In this document: piece by piece, positions 26,563 to 35,464 of the stretch | Numbering within the stretch: position 1 is the stretch's first letter | Layout: each line of letters opens with the position of its first letter | Assembly (NCBI GenBank): GCA_945877425.1 | Contig: CAMCRZ010000026.1 | Coordinates: 1-37,171, forward strand | Length of the DNA: 37,171 bases | Source: an uncultured Treponema sp. | GTDB lineage: Bacteria; Spirochaetota; Spirochaetia; Treponematales; Treponemataceae | Direction of reading: 5' to 3' | Position numbers and translations under genes: made by a program | Notes under the pieces: generated by a model | The model's input: only the letters and a program-made list of their open reading frames with translations | Told to the model about the DNA's origin: nothing | The model's database searches: none

Positions 26563-27399
26563 TTATGATTTTTTCCATTCATCAATGAATTCAATCATAA
26601 ACTGCTGAACATCTGCAAAATACTTTTTCTGGAAATTACAGGCGTTAACTCCAATGTAGCGAAAGTGCCAGCTTTCCCAACGGTATCCTGTTACATCTTC
26701 ATAATTCTGCGGAAAGGAAAGGCTCCAGCCGTAAGTTCCTGCATTTTTGTAAACCCACTTGCCTTCTTCAGTCTGAGCAAAAGCGTCGTCAACAGGAGCA
26801 AAATCCAAGGCACACCCAAGCTGATGCTGGCTTGTTCCAGGTCTTGCACTTTCCCGTTCAGCTTCTTCAAGACCGTCTACACTGACCCAGTAATTAAAAA
26901 GATTGTCCTGATATTCGTAGCTTCTGTAAGTTGAACTGATTGTAAGCTTTACGCCGTCTTTGCAGGCAGCTTTTGCAAGTTCAGTCAGTGCATTGTAAGC
27001 TTCAGGCCTTAAACTTAATGAATTTTTATTTACCTTGTAAAATTCGTTATTTTCAAGATGAATTAAATTTGCAGGCACATAATCTTTTCCGACAAAATGT
27101 TTTTTATCAATCAAAGAAAAAAGACTTAAATCTTCCGGATTTGATTTTTTGTCTTCATCAAGAATAACTTTCAAATCCTTTAAAAAAGCATTTTTGTCAG
27201 AAATTTTAACGTCGGCTTTAAAACGGTCAGACATTCCGGCAAGAACTGAATCAAGCTTTTCCATTTCACTGTCTGTTTCTGCCTGCTGAATAATTACGTT
27301 TTTCTGTACGCTTTCTTTTGCAAAAGTTTTAGCCGTGCACGAAACAAAACTGCAGGAAACAGCAAAAACCAGAAAAGCATAAACTGAAAAGTTATGCAT
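26563..27399 (-). CDS. VanY-like D-alanyl-D-alanine carboxypeptidase, putative lipoprotein
   Basis: A zinc peptidase that trims D-Ala from peptidoglycan stem peptides. The 278-residue product has the family signature SQHQLGCALDF (SxHxxGxAxD) and, near the end, ESWHFRYIG (the WHxR zinc/catalytic motif). The N-terminus is a short signal peptide with two cysteines (16 and 21, the latter in SFVSC), compatible with a spirochaetal lipobox. About 100 residues of lysine/aspartate-rich linker precede the enzyme domain. The ATG overlaps the stop of the STAS gene by eight bases, which ties this cell-wall enzyme to the phosphatase/STAS operon. Confidence 0.9.
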   Translation of the reverse strand: MHNFSVYAFLVFAVSCSFVSCTAKTFAKESVQKNVIIQQAETDSEMEKLDSVLAGMSDRFKADVKISDKNAFLKDLKVILDEDKKSNPEDLSLFSLIDKKHFVGKDYVPANLIHLENNEFYKVNKNSLSLRPEAYNALTELAKAACKDGVKLTISSTYRSYEYQDNLFNYWVSVDGLEEAERESARPGTSQHQLGCALDFAPVDDAFAQTEEGKWVYKNAGTYGWSLSFPQNYEDVTGYRWESWHFRYIGVNACNFQKKYFADVQQFMIEFIDEWKKS

Positions 27400-27724
27400 C
27401 AGAAACCTCTGTTACGGAATGAATTATATTGAAAGTGTCCATAAAGCCTGTTTTGTCCAGCGCCCTGTGTACAGAATCAGAAGGATTAAGCACAAAAAGC
27501 TTTGTACCGCATCCTTGTCCGTCATTGTGACCGCCTATAACTACGCCTACTCCGGAAGAATCCATTTGGGTAACTTCAGAAGTGTCAAGCACAACATTTG
27601 AATCAAGAATGTAGTTGTAAACTTTTTCACTTAATTCACTGATTGTATAGGCATTTACGGCACCGTTCAATTCAAGAAGAATGTAATTGGCACCAACTTT
27701 TTCTTTTATAGTCAACTGATCCAT
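27392..27724 (-). CDS. STAS-domain anti-sigma factor antagonist-like protein
   Basis: The 110-residue protein resembles SpoIIAA/RsbV. These proteins bind a kinase/anti-sigma partner when unphosphorylated and are released when phosphorylated on a conserved serine. The phospho-site motif is DSSGVGV with Ser56/Ser57. The start is the ATG at 27724, seven bases after GGAGG; it shares one base with the stop of the upstream SpoIIE-type gene (TGATG). A TTG one codon earlier is a weaker alternative. The likely substrate of the phosphatases encoded upstream. No RsbW-type kinase gene is in the window. Confidence 0.9.
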   Translation of the reverse strand: MDQLTIKEKVGANYILLELNGAVNAYTISELSEKVYNYILDSNVVLDTSEVTQMDSSGVGVVIGGHNDGQGCGTKLFVLNPSDSVHRALDKTGFMDTFNIIHSVTEVSDA

Positions 27725-29910
27725 CAAGTTCCTCCGTGATATTTAACTACAAACAATGTAATGTCATCTTCAACTTCAGTTGATAAGAAATGCTTAAGCG
27801 TATCGTAAGTAAACTGAGCCATTTTTGAAGCAGGATAGCCTGCATTTTCCATAAAGGTTGACTGAATTCTAGACTTACCGAACATTTCACCACGCAGCGA
27901 CCTTGATTCAATAATTCCGTCTGTACAGGCAAGAAGCATATCGCCCTCTGCAAGCTTGACTTTTCTTACTTTGATAAGGCTGCCGATGTCTTCAACAAAT
28001 CCCAGAATTCGTCCTGCACCCTGAATTTCAATTACGTTGTTGTAGGCACGTGTGTAAAGGAAAAGAGCAGGAGCACCGCAGTTAATGTAGTACAAAGTAT
28101 CAGTTGAAAAATCAATAAGACCGAATGTTCCTGCAAAGAACGTACCTTTCGGCAAAGATTCACGGATAAAGTTGTTTACTTTTTCAACAAGCTGCTTAAA
28201 GTCTGTAGTTTCAGTAAGGAACGTTCGGATAATGGACTTAAGGATAACCATGCTCATGGAAGCCGCAATTCCTTTACCGCTTAATGCACCGATAATAAAA
28301 ATATACCGTGTATTGTTAAGGCGGATCATATCAACAAATTCACCACCGATATTGTGGGCAGGAACCATAAGATAGCCAACGTCTGCCTTAGGATTGTTTA
28401 TTACGTCCATATTTTCCTGGATAGAAGTAATAATCTGGTCAGACATACGGATTTCACGGTTAACTGTACCGATAAGTGCTTCGTTCATAATGTTCTTAAC
28501 GTAATAACCAATAACGAAAAAGTTAGAATACAGTTTATTGAAAGTTTCATAGTCGTATTCTGAGTAAATGTTGCCAGAATTCTTTTTGCCTAAAAGAATC
28601 ATACCGATAATCTGACGTCCTTCGTTCAGCATAATAAATGCATCAGAATTTGAAGCGTTAAGAATTTCAAGCATAAAGGCACGGATATTCGAAACTGCCT
28701 GAGAATGACTTGCCCATTCCCTGAATACAACAGGATGATTCATTCCAACGAGGGTATCAAAAACAAGGGAATTCGGCTTTACTTCAAGTTTAGAACCGTC
28801 TGAAGAATAAACAGTTTCCCATTCATCGCCTTCTGTGTTAATGACAATTTTCATTGAAGAACAGTCAAGGTATTTCTTGAAAAGTTCAAACGTTGTTTCC
28901 GTAACGCTTTGAGATTCACCGTCATAGTTGATTTGAGAAAGGTCTTCTTCAAAGGCAGAAGCGTAAAAGTTATCGCGAAGAAGGTCACGCTTTTGCATAA
29001 ACCTGTCAACATAGTACCACACTAAAGTAATTACAGATGAACAGAAAAGGAATATTATAAGGAACAAAGACGGATAGTCATTGTGAAGAGGCCAGAAGTA
29101 AACGAAAGCAAGTCCGCCTAACAAAGCAGGAAGCGCATATCTGATTGAATATCGGGCAACAGCTCTTACAACACCACGACGGCTCCACATTTCTTCAACA
29201 GTAAAGCCTAAAACAAAAAATGCTATTTCAGGCAGGAAGCAGAACATAATGAGGGAACGAACCATTGGCTGATAAATGTAGGCACGGCTGATGTAAAGGA
29301 ACAAAAACCATGAAGCTGCAACACCAAAGGCTGTAAGAAGCATTTTCTGACATTCAAGCTTAGACTTTTCATGTTCAGCTTTAACGAGAAGCATAATTGA
29401 TGCAATTCCAGGAATGATAAAGCAGAAGATAAAACTGTAAAGTTCAAACCATGTAATATTGAATTTTGTTACGTAACGAATGCCAGAAGGTATGACTTTT
29501 CCCGAAACAATCTGGAAATAACCGCCAGATGTAATAGTTACGGCATTAAATCCGTCCGGAATGACAAAAATCATATATAAAGCAAGAATGTCCAGGGCAA
29601 CTTGAATTAAAGAAACAATTGTTTTGGATTTATTTTTCTTTTTTGGAAATTCAGCCACGTACAATGAAGCTGCAACACAATACCAGCCCATAAACATAAA
29701 AGTAACTTTAGCAATAAGTTTTGAAAGCTCTTTCGGTCCCCACAAACAAAGTCCGATTGTAAGAGCCATAAGCAGAAACAAAACGCTAAGAGTAATAATA
29801 AGATTTACTATTGCAGTATTATTTTTTTCCGAAACAGTTTTTCTATCTACTGAAAAGGAAAGTCCAAGAACTACTACAAAAAGAAGGGCATTTAACAGGA
29901 AAAAAATCAT
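27724..29910 (-). CDS. Membrane SpoIIE-type protein with GAF-like region and degenerate PP2C domain
   Basis: The 728-residue product has about nine hydrophobic segments in residues 1-310. A GAF-like region follows at about 330-480, then a SpoIIE/RsbU-type PP2C fold from about 490. The metal motifs are altered. The usual GGDxxD is GGEFVD (Glu524) and the usual GDVSGKG is GALSGKG (Ala542 for the metal-bridging Asp; codon GCA at 28287-28285). CTDG and EDDITL are kept. It may be a pseudophosphatase that senses a signal and binds STAS, or an enzyme with different metal use. The start follows the upstream phosphatase stop by three bases, with GGAGAGG as ribosome-binding site. Confidence 0.88.
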   Translation of the reverse strand: MIFFLLNALLFVVVLGLSFSVDRKTVSEKNNTAIVNLIITLSVLFLLMALTIGLCLWGPKELSKLIAKVTFMFMGWYCVAASLYVAEFPKKKNKSKTIVSLIQVALDILALYMIFVIPDGFNAVTITSGGYFQIVSGKVIPSGIRYVTKFNITWFELYSFIFCFIIPGIASIMLLVKAEHEKSKLECQKMLLTAFGVAASWFLFLYISRAYIYQPMVRSLIMFCFLPEIAFFVLGFTVEEMWSRRGVVRAVARYSIRYALPALLGGLAFVYFWPLHNDYPSLFLIIFLFCSSVITLVWYYVDRFMQKRDLLRDNFYASAFEEDLSQINYDGESQSVTETTFELFKKYLDCSSMKIVINTEGDEWETVYSSDGSKLEVKPNSLVFDTLVGMNHPVVFREWASHSQAVSNIRAFMLEILNASNSDAFIMLNEGRQIIGMILLGKKNSGNIYSEYDYETFNKLYSNFFVIGYYVKNIMNEALIGTVNREIRMSDQIITSIQENMDVINNPKADVGYLMVPAHNIGGEFVDMIRLNNTRYIFIIGALSGKGIAASMSMVILKSIIRTFLTETTDFKQLVEKVNNFIRESLPKGTFFAGTFGLIDFSTDTLYYINCGAPALFLYTRAYNNVIEIQGAGRILGFVEDIGSLIKVRKVKLAEGDMLLACTDGIIESRSLRGEMFGKSRIQSTFMENAGYPASKMAQFTYDTLKHFLSTEVEDDITLFVVKYHGGT

Positions 29911-29913
29911 ACT

Positions 29914-31317
29914 CTACCTCTCCACCTTTGCAACCATCATTGTAAGGTCATCACGGAGTTTTTTACCGCCGCTATAAGATAATACAAGTTCAACAACATC
30001 ATTTATAAACTGATTTGGAGTTTTAGCCGCACTTGCCTTAATTGTTTCTTGATATAATTTAGTTGTACCAAGTTCAACGCCTTTGTCGTCCATAACTTCG
30101 GAAACACCATCAGAAGCCATAAGAATAACGTCGCCTCTGAAAAGCCTTTGTTCTGCAACTTCAATTTCAGGCAAATCAATAATACCTACAAGAGAACAGT
30201 TTGAAGTAAGCGGCTTGATTTTATAGCCGTTAGGTGATTTTGTAATGATAAGCGGATCTGACATGGAAGCGTTTACGTAACGGATTGTCATTTTTTCTGT
30301 ATCAACAATTCCAATGAAAACAACAGTATATTTATCCTGAAGTTTCATTCCTTTAATAGCTTTATCTACAGCCTGAATCACGCCGGCAAGATTTTCCTTA
30401 TTTTCAAGGTTCTTTACTGTATTCATAACGAGACCCATAACGAGAGCAGCAGCAAGACCTTTACCGGAAACGTCACCAAGCATGAGAAGGGTTTTTGTCT
30501 CAGAAATAGGAAGAACAGTGTAATAGTCACCTGAAACATTAACGAGAGGACGATAATAAGCTGCAACTGAAAGCTTTGAAATTACAGGCATTACAGGCGG
30601 AAGGAAAGAACGCTGTGTTTCTGCCAGCTGATTCCATTCCTTAGAAAGAGAAGAAATTTCCGTAAGATCTGAAATTGTAGTAACACGGCTCTGGAAACGG
30701 CTGAATTCTTCATAAAGAGTATTGTAAATGTAAGAATCAAAAAGCTTTGTATAACGGCAGAAAATAAAAAACTGATGTCCGCTGTTTATCATAAAGAAGC
30801 CGCGGCTTTGCTTTGGATTTGTAACAACACCGTAATTTGCACCAAGGAAGTATATGCCGTCCTGCTTTTTGTTACCGTAGTTACGCCTGATTTTATCCGT
30901 AACTTCAGGGCTTGTTGTTAAAGACGAAGGGCTGTTGTAAAGAATGTATTCTTTTTCCTGATCAATGTACAGGCATGAACAGTCACCTTCTATTTCAAGA
31001 ACTTCTGCAATAATCTGGTAAAATTCATCGTAAGAATAGCAGAATTTAAGTTTTTCTATAAAATCATGAAGTATTAAAGTTTCGCCTCTTTCAAAAGACT
31101 GTTCTGCAACTTTTTCCGTAACCAAGCGGGCAAGTGTTCTGGAAAGAATTGTCATGACGCAAAAAACAATTCCTACTGTTCCGCAAGTAAAGGCAATGGA
31201 ATAAGGCCGTCTGTTTATTTTAATGGCAGGAATAAGGTTTATTACAATATATGTAAGTACAGCTATTAAAATAACATTCGTAATTAATATGGCAGTTCGT
31301 CGCTTAGCCTGATACAT
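29914..31317 (-). CDS. Membrane-anchored SpoIIE/RsbU-type PP2C phosphatase
   Basis: Expected to dephosphorylate a STAS protein. The start is the ATG at 31317, behind GAGG; a TTG four codons earlier overlaps that site. The 467-residue product has two membrane segments (about 8-28 and 40-58). A region of about 150 residues with possible GAF-like character follows, then the PP2C domain. Its metal motifs are canonical: SGDYYT (Asp264), GDVSGKG (Asp282), ASDGV and RDDLTMMVA. It is the first gene of the operon that continues with the degenerate paralogue, the STAS protein and the carboxypeptidase. Confidence 0.92.
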   Translation of the reverse strand: MYQAKRRTAILITNVILIAVLTYIVINLIPAIKINRRPYSIAFTCGTVGIVFCVMTILSRTLARLVTEKVAEQSFERGETLILHDFIEKLKFCYSYDEFYQIIAEVLEIEGDCSCLYIDQEKEYILYNSPSSLTTSPEVTDKIRRNYGNKKQDGIYFLGANYGVVTNPKQSRGFFMINSGHQFFIFCRYTKLFDSYIYNTLYEEFSRFQSRVTTISDLTEISSLSKEWNQLAETQRSFLPPVMPVISKLSVAAYYRPLVNVSGDYYTVLPISETKTLLMLGDVSGKGLAAALVMGLVMNTVKNLENKENLAGVIQAVDKAIKGMKLQDKYTVVFIGIVDTEKMTIRYVNASMSDPLIITKSPNGYKIKPLTSNCSLVGIIDLPEIEVAEQRLFRGDVILMASDGVSEVMDDKGVELGTTKLYQETIKASAAKTPNQFINDVVELVLSYSGGKKLRDDLTMMVAKVER

Positions 31318-31343
31318 TTTATACCTCAAAATAATTTTCGTTT

Positions 31344-31373
31344 ATTATATCATATTATCGGTAAAAATGCGAA
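31344..31373 (-). promoter_or_regulatory. Promoter of the SpoIIE/SpoIIE/STAS/VanY operon
   Basis: TTCGCA at 31373-31368, an 18-base spacer and a perfect TATAAT at 31349-31344 on the minus strand, 26 bases before the first start codon. Confidence 0.5.
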
Positions 31374-31457
31374 TTTCCTACACTTAATTATAAAAATTAA
31401 CAGTTACCTGAATGCACATTCCGCACAACCGGTCATGCACCCAGATAAATGTCTTTA

Positions 31458-32588
31458 TTACTGTTTTGCAAGTTTTTCGAGAGGAATAAGATCCGGAGTT
31501 GTCGTTGGTTTTTCAAGTTTTGCATATTCTTCAAGAAGACGCTGCATATCACGGCTTATTCTTGAAGGAAGTTCAACTATAAACTTAACGTATAAATCAC
31601 CTTTTCTGCCTGTATTGCTGTAAGGAACGCCTTCGTCTCTTATGCGAACAAGCTTTCCGTGAGTAGTGCCAGACGGTACTTTTATAGTAAGGCTTCTTCC
31701 GTCAAGTGTCTTTATACTGATGTCTGCACCTAAAATTGCCTGTGAAACTGAAATAGGAACTGCACAGTACAAGTCGTATTCGCTTCGTTCAAAGAATTTG
31801 TCATTTTTAACTCTTAAAACTACGATTAAGTCTCCTGAAGCACCGCCATTTACGCCTGCATCACCTAATTTAGCAAGAACAATGCGCTTTCCGTCGTCTA
31901 CACCTGCAGGAATTGTAATTGTTACAGTTTTGTTTTTATCGTAAACACCTGAACCTCTGCAGCTTGGACAAGGTTTGTCTATAGTAGTTCCCTTTCCGCC
32001 GCAAGATGGACAAGTCTGCTGAACTGAAAAGAAGCCTGCACTTCTTCTTACCTGACCTGAACCGCCGCAAGTAGAACATGTTTTTCTGCTTGAACCGGAT
32101 GCACCGCCAGTTCCATGACATTCAGGGCAGCTTTCCTTATGATGAAAATGAATGTCTTTTTTACAGCCGTAAACAGCTTCCTTAAAATCAATTTCAACAT
32201 CAAGACGTAAAGATGCACCGTCATCTTCATTTCTGCGGGAACGGCTGCTTCCTCCGCCAAAGAAATTTTCAAATATATCGCCAAAACCGCCGCCGCCAAA
32301 AATGTCGCTGAAATCATGGAAAGCATGACTAAAGCCTCCCTGTCCGGCGCCTCCCATTCCGTCTAATCCTGCAAAACCATACTGATCATAAATAGGTCTT
32401 TTCTGGTCATCAGATAAGATTTCGTATGCTTCTGTAGCTTCCTTGAATTTTTCTTCTGCTTCCTTGTTGCCAGGGTTTCTGTCCGGATGATACTTTACGG
32501 CAAGTTTACGGTAAGCCTTTTTTATAGCTTCTTTATCAGCACCTTTTTCTACGCCAAGTACTTCATAATAATCGCGCTTTGCAGCCAT
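31458..32588 (-). CDS. dnaJ: Chaperone DnaJ (Hsp40)
   Basis: A co-chaperone that delivers unfolded proteins to DnaK and stimulates its ATPase. The 376-residue product has an N-terminal J domain with HPD (KYHPDRNPG). A Gly/Phe-rich stretch follows, then four CxxCxGxG zinc repeats ([32 protein letters not shown]) and the substrate-binding C-terminal domains. It is the last gene of grpE-dnaK-dnaJ, but an intrinsic terminator separates it from dnaK, so its level is probably set by read-through. Confidence 0.97.
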   Translation of the reverse strand: MAAKRDYYEVLGVEKGADKEAIKKAYRKLAVKYHPDRNPGNKEAEEKFKEATEAYEILSDDQKRPIYDQYGFAGLDGMGGAGQGGFSHAFHDFSDIFGGGGFGDIFENFFGGGSSRSRRNEDDGASLRLDVEIDFKEAVYGCKKDIHFHHKESCPECHGTGGASGSSRKTCSTCGGSGQVRRSAGFFSVQQTCPSCGGKGTTIDKPCPSCRGSGVYDKNKTVTITIPAGVDDGKRIVLAKLGDAGVNGGASGDLIVVLRVKNDKFFERSEYDLYCAVPISVSQAILGADISIKTLDGRSLTIKVPSGTTHGKLVRIRDEGVPYSNTGRKGDLYVKFIVELPSRISRDMQRLLEEYAKLEKPTTTPDLIPLEKLAKQ

Positions 32589-32628
32589 GATTTTGTCCTG
32601 TTAAAAAAAATATTTTAAATATTTTACT

Positions 32629-32660
32629 AAAAAAACACCTCCGCCGCAATTGACGGAGGC
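32629..32660 (-). terminator. Intrinsic terminator between dnaK and dnaJ
   Basis: On the minus strand CCTCCG (32659-32654) pairs with CGGAGG (32643-32638), followed by TG and seven Ts (32635-32629). It is probably partial, because no clear separate dnaJ promoter is seen. Confidence 0.75.
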
Positions 32661-32681
32661 TTAAAATGAGCTTTAACTCAA

Positions 32682-34649
32682 TTATTTGTCATCGTCGTGA
32701 ACTTCATATTCAACATCGTCAGCCTTGCCTTTATCGAAACCGCCTGCTGAACCAGAAGAAGCTCCTGCGTTTCCTGCATCAGCACCAGGATTTGGCCCCT
32801 GAGCACCCTGAGCACCCTGAGCACCGGCATTTGCATTCTGCTGTTTGTAAAGTTCTTCTGCAATTTTGTAAGATGCCTGTTTAAGTGCTTCTGTCTTAGC
32901 CTTGATTGCTTCAACGTCTTCGCCTTTAAGTGCTTCTTTAAGTTCGTTTACTGCAGCTTCAACTTTTTCTTTGTCACCGCCGCTAACTTTATCACCTAAG
33001 TCTTTAAGTGTTTTTTCTGTCTGGTAAACAAGACTGTCTGCTTCGTTACGGGCATCAATTGCTTCACGCTTTTTCTTGTCAGCATCTGCATTTAATTCTG
33101 CATCTTTAACCATGCGGTCAATTTCAGCATCACTAAGTCCTGAAGAAGACTGAATCTGAATGTGCTGTTCTTTTCCAGTTCCCATATCTTTAGCACTAAC
33201 GTGAACAATACCGTTGGCATCAATGTCAAATGTAACTTCAATCTGTGGAACGCCCCGTGGTGCAGGTGGAATGTCAGTTAAGTCAAAGTTGCCGAGAGTA
33301 CGGTTCTGTGCTGCCATTTCACGTTCACCCTGAAGAACATGGATGCTTACTGCTGTCTGATTGTCTGCTGCTGTAGAGAAAATCTGGCTCTTTTTTGTAG
33401 GAATAGTTGTATTGCGGTTAATGAGACGTGTAAATACTCCGCCCATTGTTTCAATACCAAGAGAAAGCGGTGTAACGTCAAGAAGAAGAACGTCTTTAAC
33501 ATCACCTGCAAGAACACCGCCTTGAATAGCTGCACCGATTGCAACTGCTTCATCAGGGTTTACTGAACGGCTTCCTTCCTTTCCGAAAATTGACTTAACT
33601 ATTTCCTGAACTTTAGGCATACGTGAAGAACCGCCAACGAGAAGAACTTCGTCTATTTTATCAGCTGAAACTTCTGCATCTTTAAGTGCCTTAAGACATG
33701 GTTCGCGAGTTGCTTCAAAAAGGTGATCTGTCATTTTTTCAAAGTCTGCACGGCTTAAGTTGCGCTGTAAATGTTTAGGTCCAGTTGCATCAGCTGTAAT
33801 GAACGGAAGGTTTATGTCTGTAGAAGACTGATTTGAAAGTGCGATTTTTGCCTTTTCTGCTTCATCACGGAGACGCTGAAGTGCCATCGCATCTTTAGAA
33901 AGATCAATTCCTGTTTCTGCCTTAAATCCGTCTATAAGCCAGTTAACAATGCAGCGGTCCCAGTCGTCGCCGCCAAGGTGAGTGTTTCCGTTTGTAGATT
34001 TTACTTCGAATACGCCGTCACCTAATTCAAGGATAGAAATATCAAATGTACCGCCGCCAAGATCGTATACGGCAATTGTCTTTTCTGATTTCTGATCTTT
34101 GTCAAAACCGAATGCAAGAGAAGCTGCAGTTGGTTCGTTAATGATTCTCTTTACGTCAAGACCTGCAATTTTACCTGCATCTTTTGTAGCTTGACGCTGT
34201 GCATCGTTAAAGTAAGCTGGAACTGTAATAACTGCTTCTGTAACTGTTTCGCCAAGATAATCTTCTGCAGTTTTCTTCATTTTCTGGAGAATAAATGCTG
34301 AAATTTCCTGAGGGCTGAACTGTTTTTTTGCACCGGCTTCTTCTACTTCAACACGAACATCTTCTCCGTGATCAACGATTGTATAAGGAAGCTTTGTTGC
34401 TTCTCCCGAAAGTTCGTTATATCTGTGACCGATAAGACGCTTTACTGAATAAACTGTATTTTTTGGATTAGTTACCATCTGATTTTTAGCAGGAAGACCT
34501 ACTACACGGTCACCTTTTGCTGTAAAACCTACAATGGAAGGAGTTGTGCGGAATCCTTCAGAGTTCTGGATAACTACTGGAGAACCGTTTTCCATAACTG
34601 CAACACATGAATTTGTTGTACCTAAGTCAATACCGATAATTTTTCCCAT
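32682..34649 (-). CDS. dnaK: Chaperone DnaK (Hsp70)
   Basis: An ATP-driven chaperone. The 655-residue product starts [18 protein letters not shown], with the phosphate-binding loop. [15 protein letters not shown] and [11 protein letters not shown] follow in the nucleotide-binding domain, and [14 protein letters not shown] opens the substrate-binding domain. The tail ends [10 protein letters not shown], the usual acidic end. The disordered C-terminal linker has a short Gly-Ala-Gln repeat encoded by three perfect 9-base units. AGAGGAAAA is the ribosome-binding site. It follows grpE after about 80 bases. Confidence 0.98.
   Translation of the reverse strand: MGKIIGIDLGTTNSCVAVMENGSPVVIQNSEGFRTTPSIVGFTAKGDRVVGLPAKNQMVTNPKNTVYSVKRLIGHRYNELSGEATKLPYTIVDHGEDVRVEVEEAGAKKQFSPQEISAFILQKMKKTAEDYLGETVTEAVITVPAYFNDAQRQATKDAGKIAGLDVKRIINEPTAASLAFGFDKDQKSEKTIAVYDLGGGTFDISILELGDGVFEVKSTNGNTHLGGDDWDRCIVNWLIDGFKAETGIDLSKDAMALQRLRDEAEKAKIALSNQSSTDINLPFITADATGPKHLQRNLSRADFEKMTDHLFEATREPCLKALKDAEVSADKIDEVLLVGGSSRMPKVQEIVKSIFGKEGSRSVNPDEAVAIGAAIQGGVLAGDVKDVLLLDVTPLSLGIETMGGVFTRLINRNTTIPTKKSQIFSTAADNQTAVSIHVLQGEREMAAQNRTLGNFDLTDIPPAPRGVPQIEVTFDIDANGIVHVSAKDMGTGKEQHIQIQSSSGLSDAEIDRMVKDAELNADADKKKREAIDARNEADSLVYQTEKTLKDLGDKVSGGDKEKVEAAVNELKEALKGEDVEAIKAKTEALKQASYKIAEELYKQQNANAGAQGAQGAQGPNPGADAGNAGASSGSAGGFDKGKADDVEYEVHDDDK
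32799..32825. repeat. Three perfect 9-bp tandem repeats inside dnaK
   Basis: CTGAGCACC is repeated three times and encodes Gly-Ala-Gln units in the disordered C-terminal tail of DnaK. The repeat is in frame, so copy changes would not break the gene. Confidence 0.8.
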
Positions 34650-34730
34650 TTTATTTTCCTCTATTACACAAGGGGCTGTCTGTTAAGTTAGAATGACGGA
34701 ACTTTTAGACATCCTCTTAAATTTTTTATA

Positions 34731-35381
34731 TTAAGCTTTTGGAACAGAAACCCTTACTTTTGCATGACGGATTACTCTGTCTTTAAGCTTATATCCTTTT
34801 AAATAAACATCTTTCAATGTTTGTTCTGTAACGCCTTCTTCTTCTACAGAGCCGATTGCTTCGTGAAGTTCAGGGTCAAAAGCGTCGCCCTGTGAGCCGT
34901 AAGAAACAAGGTTGTACTTATTTTCAAGCATACTTACCATAGATTTGTTAATCATGCTGATTCCGTCTGCAATTGTTTTAGGATCAGTTGCAGTTTCCGC
35001 TGCCTGAATTGTTCTGTCAAAGTTGTCAAGACTGTCAAGCAAATCCTTTAAAAGACTTGTGTTGGCAAAATCCCTTGCTTCCTGGTTTTCTAAAATCATA
35101 CGCTTACGGTAATTGTCAAAATCTGCCGCACGACGTAAAACCTGATCTTTTAATTCAGCATTTTCTTTTTCAAGCTGAGCAATTTTTTCGTTTGCAAGTT
35201 CAAGCTCAGACTTTGGCTGTTCAGCCTGTGGATTTTCTGCAATGCCTTCATTTTCTGAAGCAGTACTTTCCTGAGCAGTTTCTGTTTCTGAAGTTTCAGT
35301 CTGTTCTTCTACTTTTTCCTGTGAAGCCTGAGATTGTGTTTCTTCATTTTGCTCTACAGTTTCGTTGTTTTCTTCGTTCAT
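34731..35381 (-). CDS. grpE: Nucleotide exchange factor GrpE
   Basis: Releases ADP from DnaK. The 216-residue product has a Glu/Gln/Thr/Ser-rich disordered N-terminus (about 1-58). A long coiled coil follows (ELELANEKIAQLEKENAELK), then the GrpE signature around RRAADFDNYRKR and the C-terminal beta domain (GDAFDPELHEAIG). It is the first gene of the chaperone operon. No hrcA gene precedes it, and no CIRCE inverted repeat is present upstream. Confidence 0.96.
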   Translation of the reverse strand: MNEENNETVEQNEETQSQASQEKVEEQTETSETETAQESTASENEGIAENPQAEQPKSELELANEKIAQLEKENAELKDQVLRRAADFDNYRKRMILENQEARDFANTSLLKDLLDSLDNFDRTIQAAETATDPKTIADGISMINKSMVSMLENKYNLVSYGSQGDAFDPELHEAIGSVEEEGVTEQTLKDVYLKGYKLKDRVIRHAKVRVSVPKA

Positions 35382-35411
35382 TGATTTATTCCTGTATCAT
35401 TTGTTAAGTAA

Positions 35412-35441
35412 AAGATAATAAAAATAAATGCAAATCGTCAA
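35412..35441 (-). promoter_or_regulatory. Candidate grpE-dnaK promoter
   Basis: TTGACG at 35441-35436, an 18-base spacer and TATCTT at 35417-35412 on the minus strand, 30 bases before the grpE start. The -35 is good and the -10 moderate. Confidence 0.45.
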
Positions 35442-35464
35442 CATTTTTTGATTTTTTTTGCAAA

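Noticed and set aside
32666..32914. Frames on both strands overlapping the dnaK 3' end
   Set aside because: They are shadows created by the repetitive Gly/Ala/Gln codons of the DnaK tail.
35382..35464. CIRCE element before grpE
   Set aside because: Neither TTAGCACTC nor GAGTGCTAA, nor a close variant, is present; only a GCAAATC direct repeat was found.
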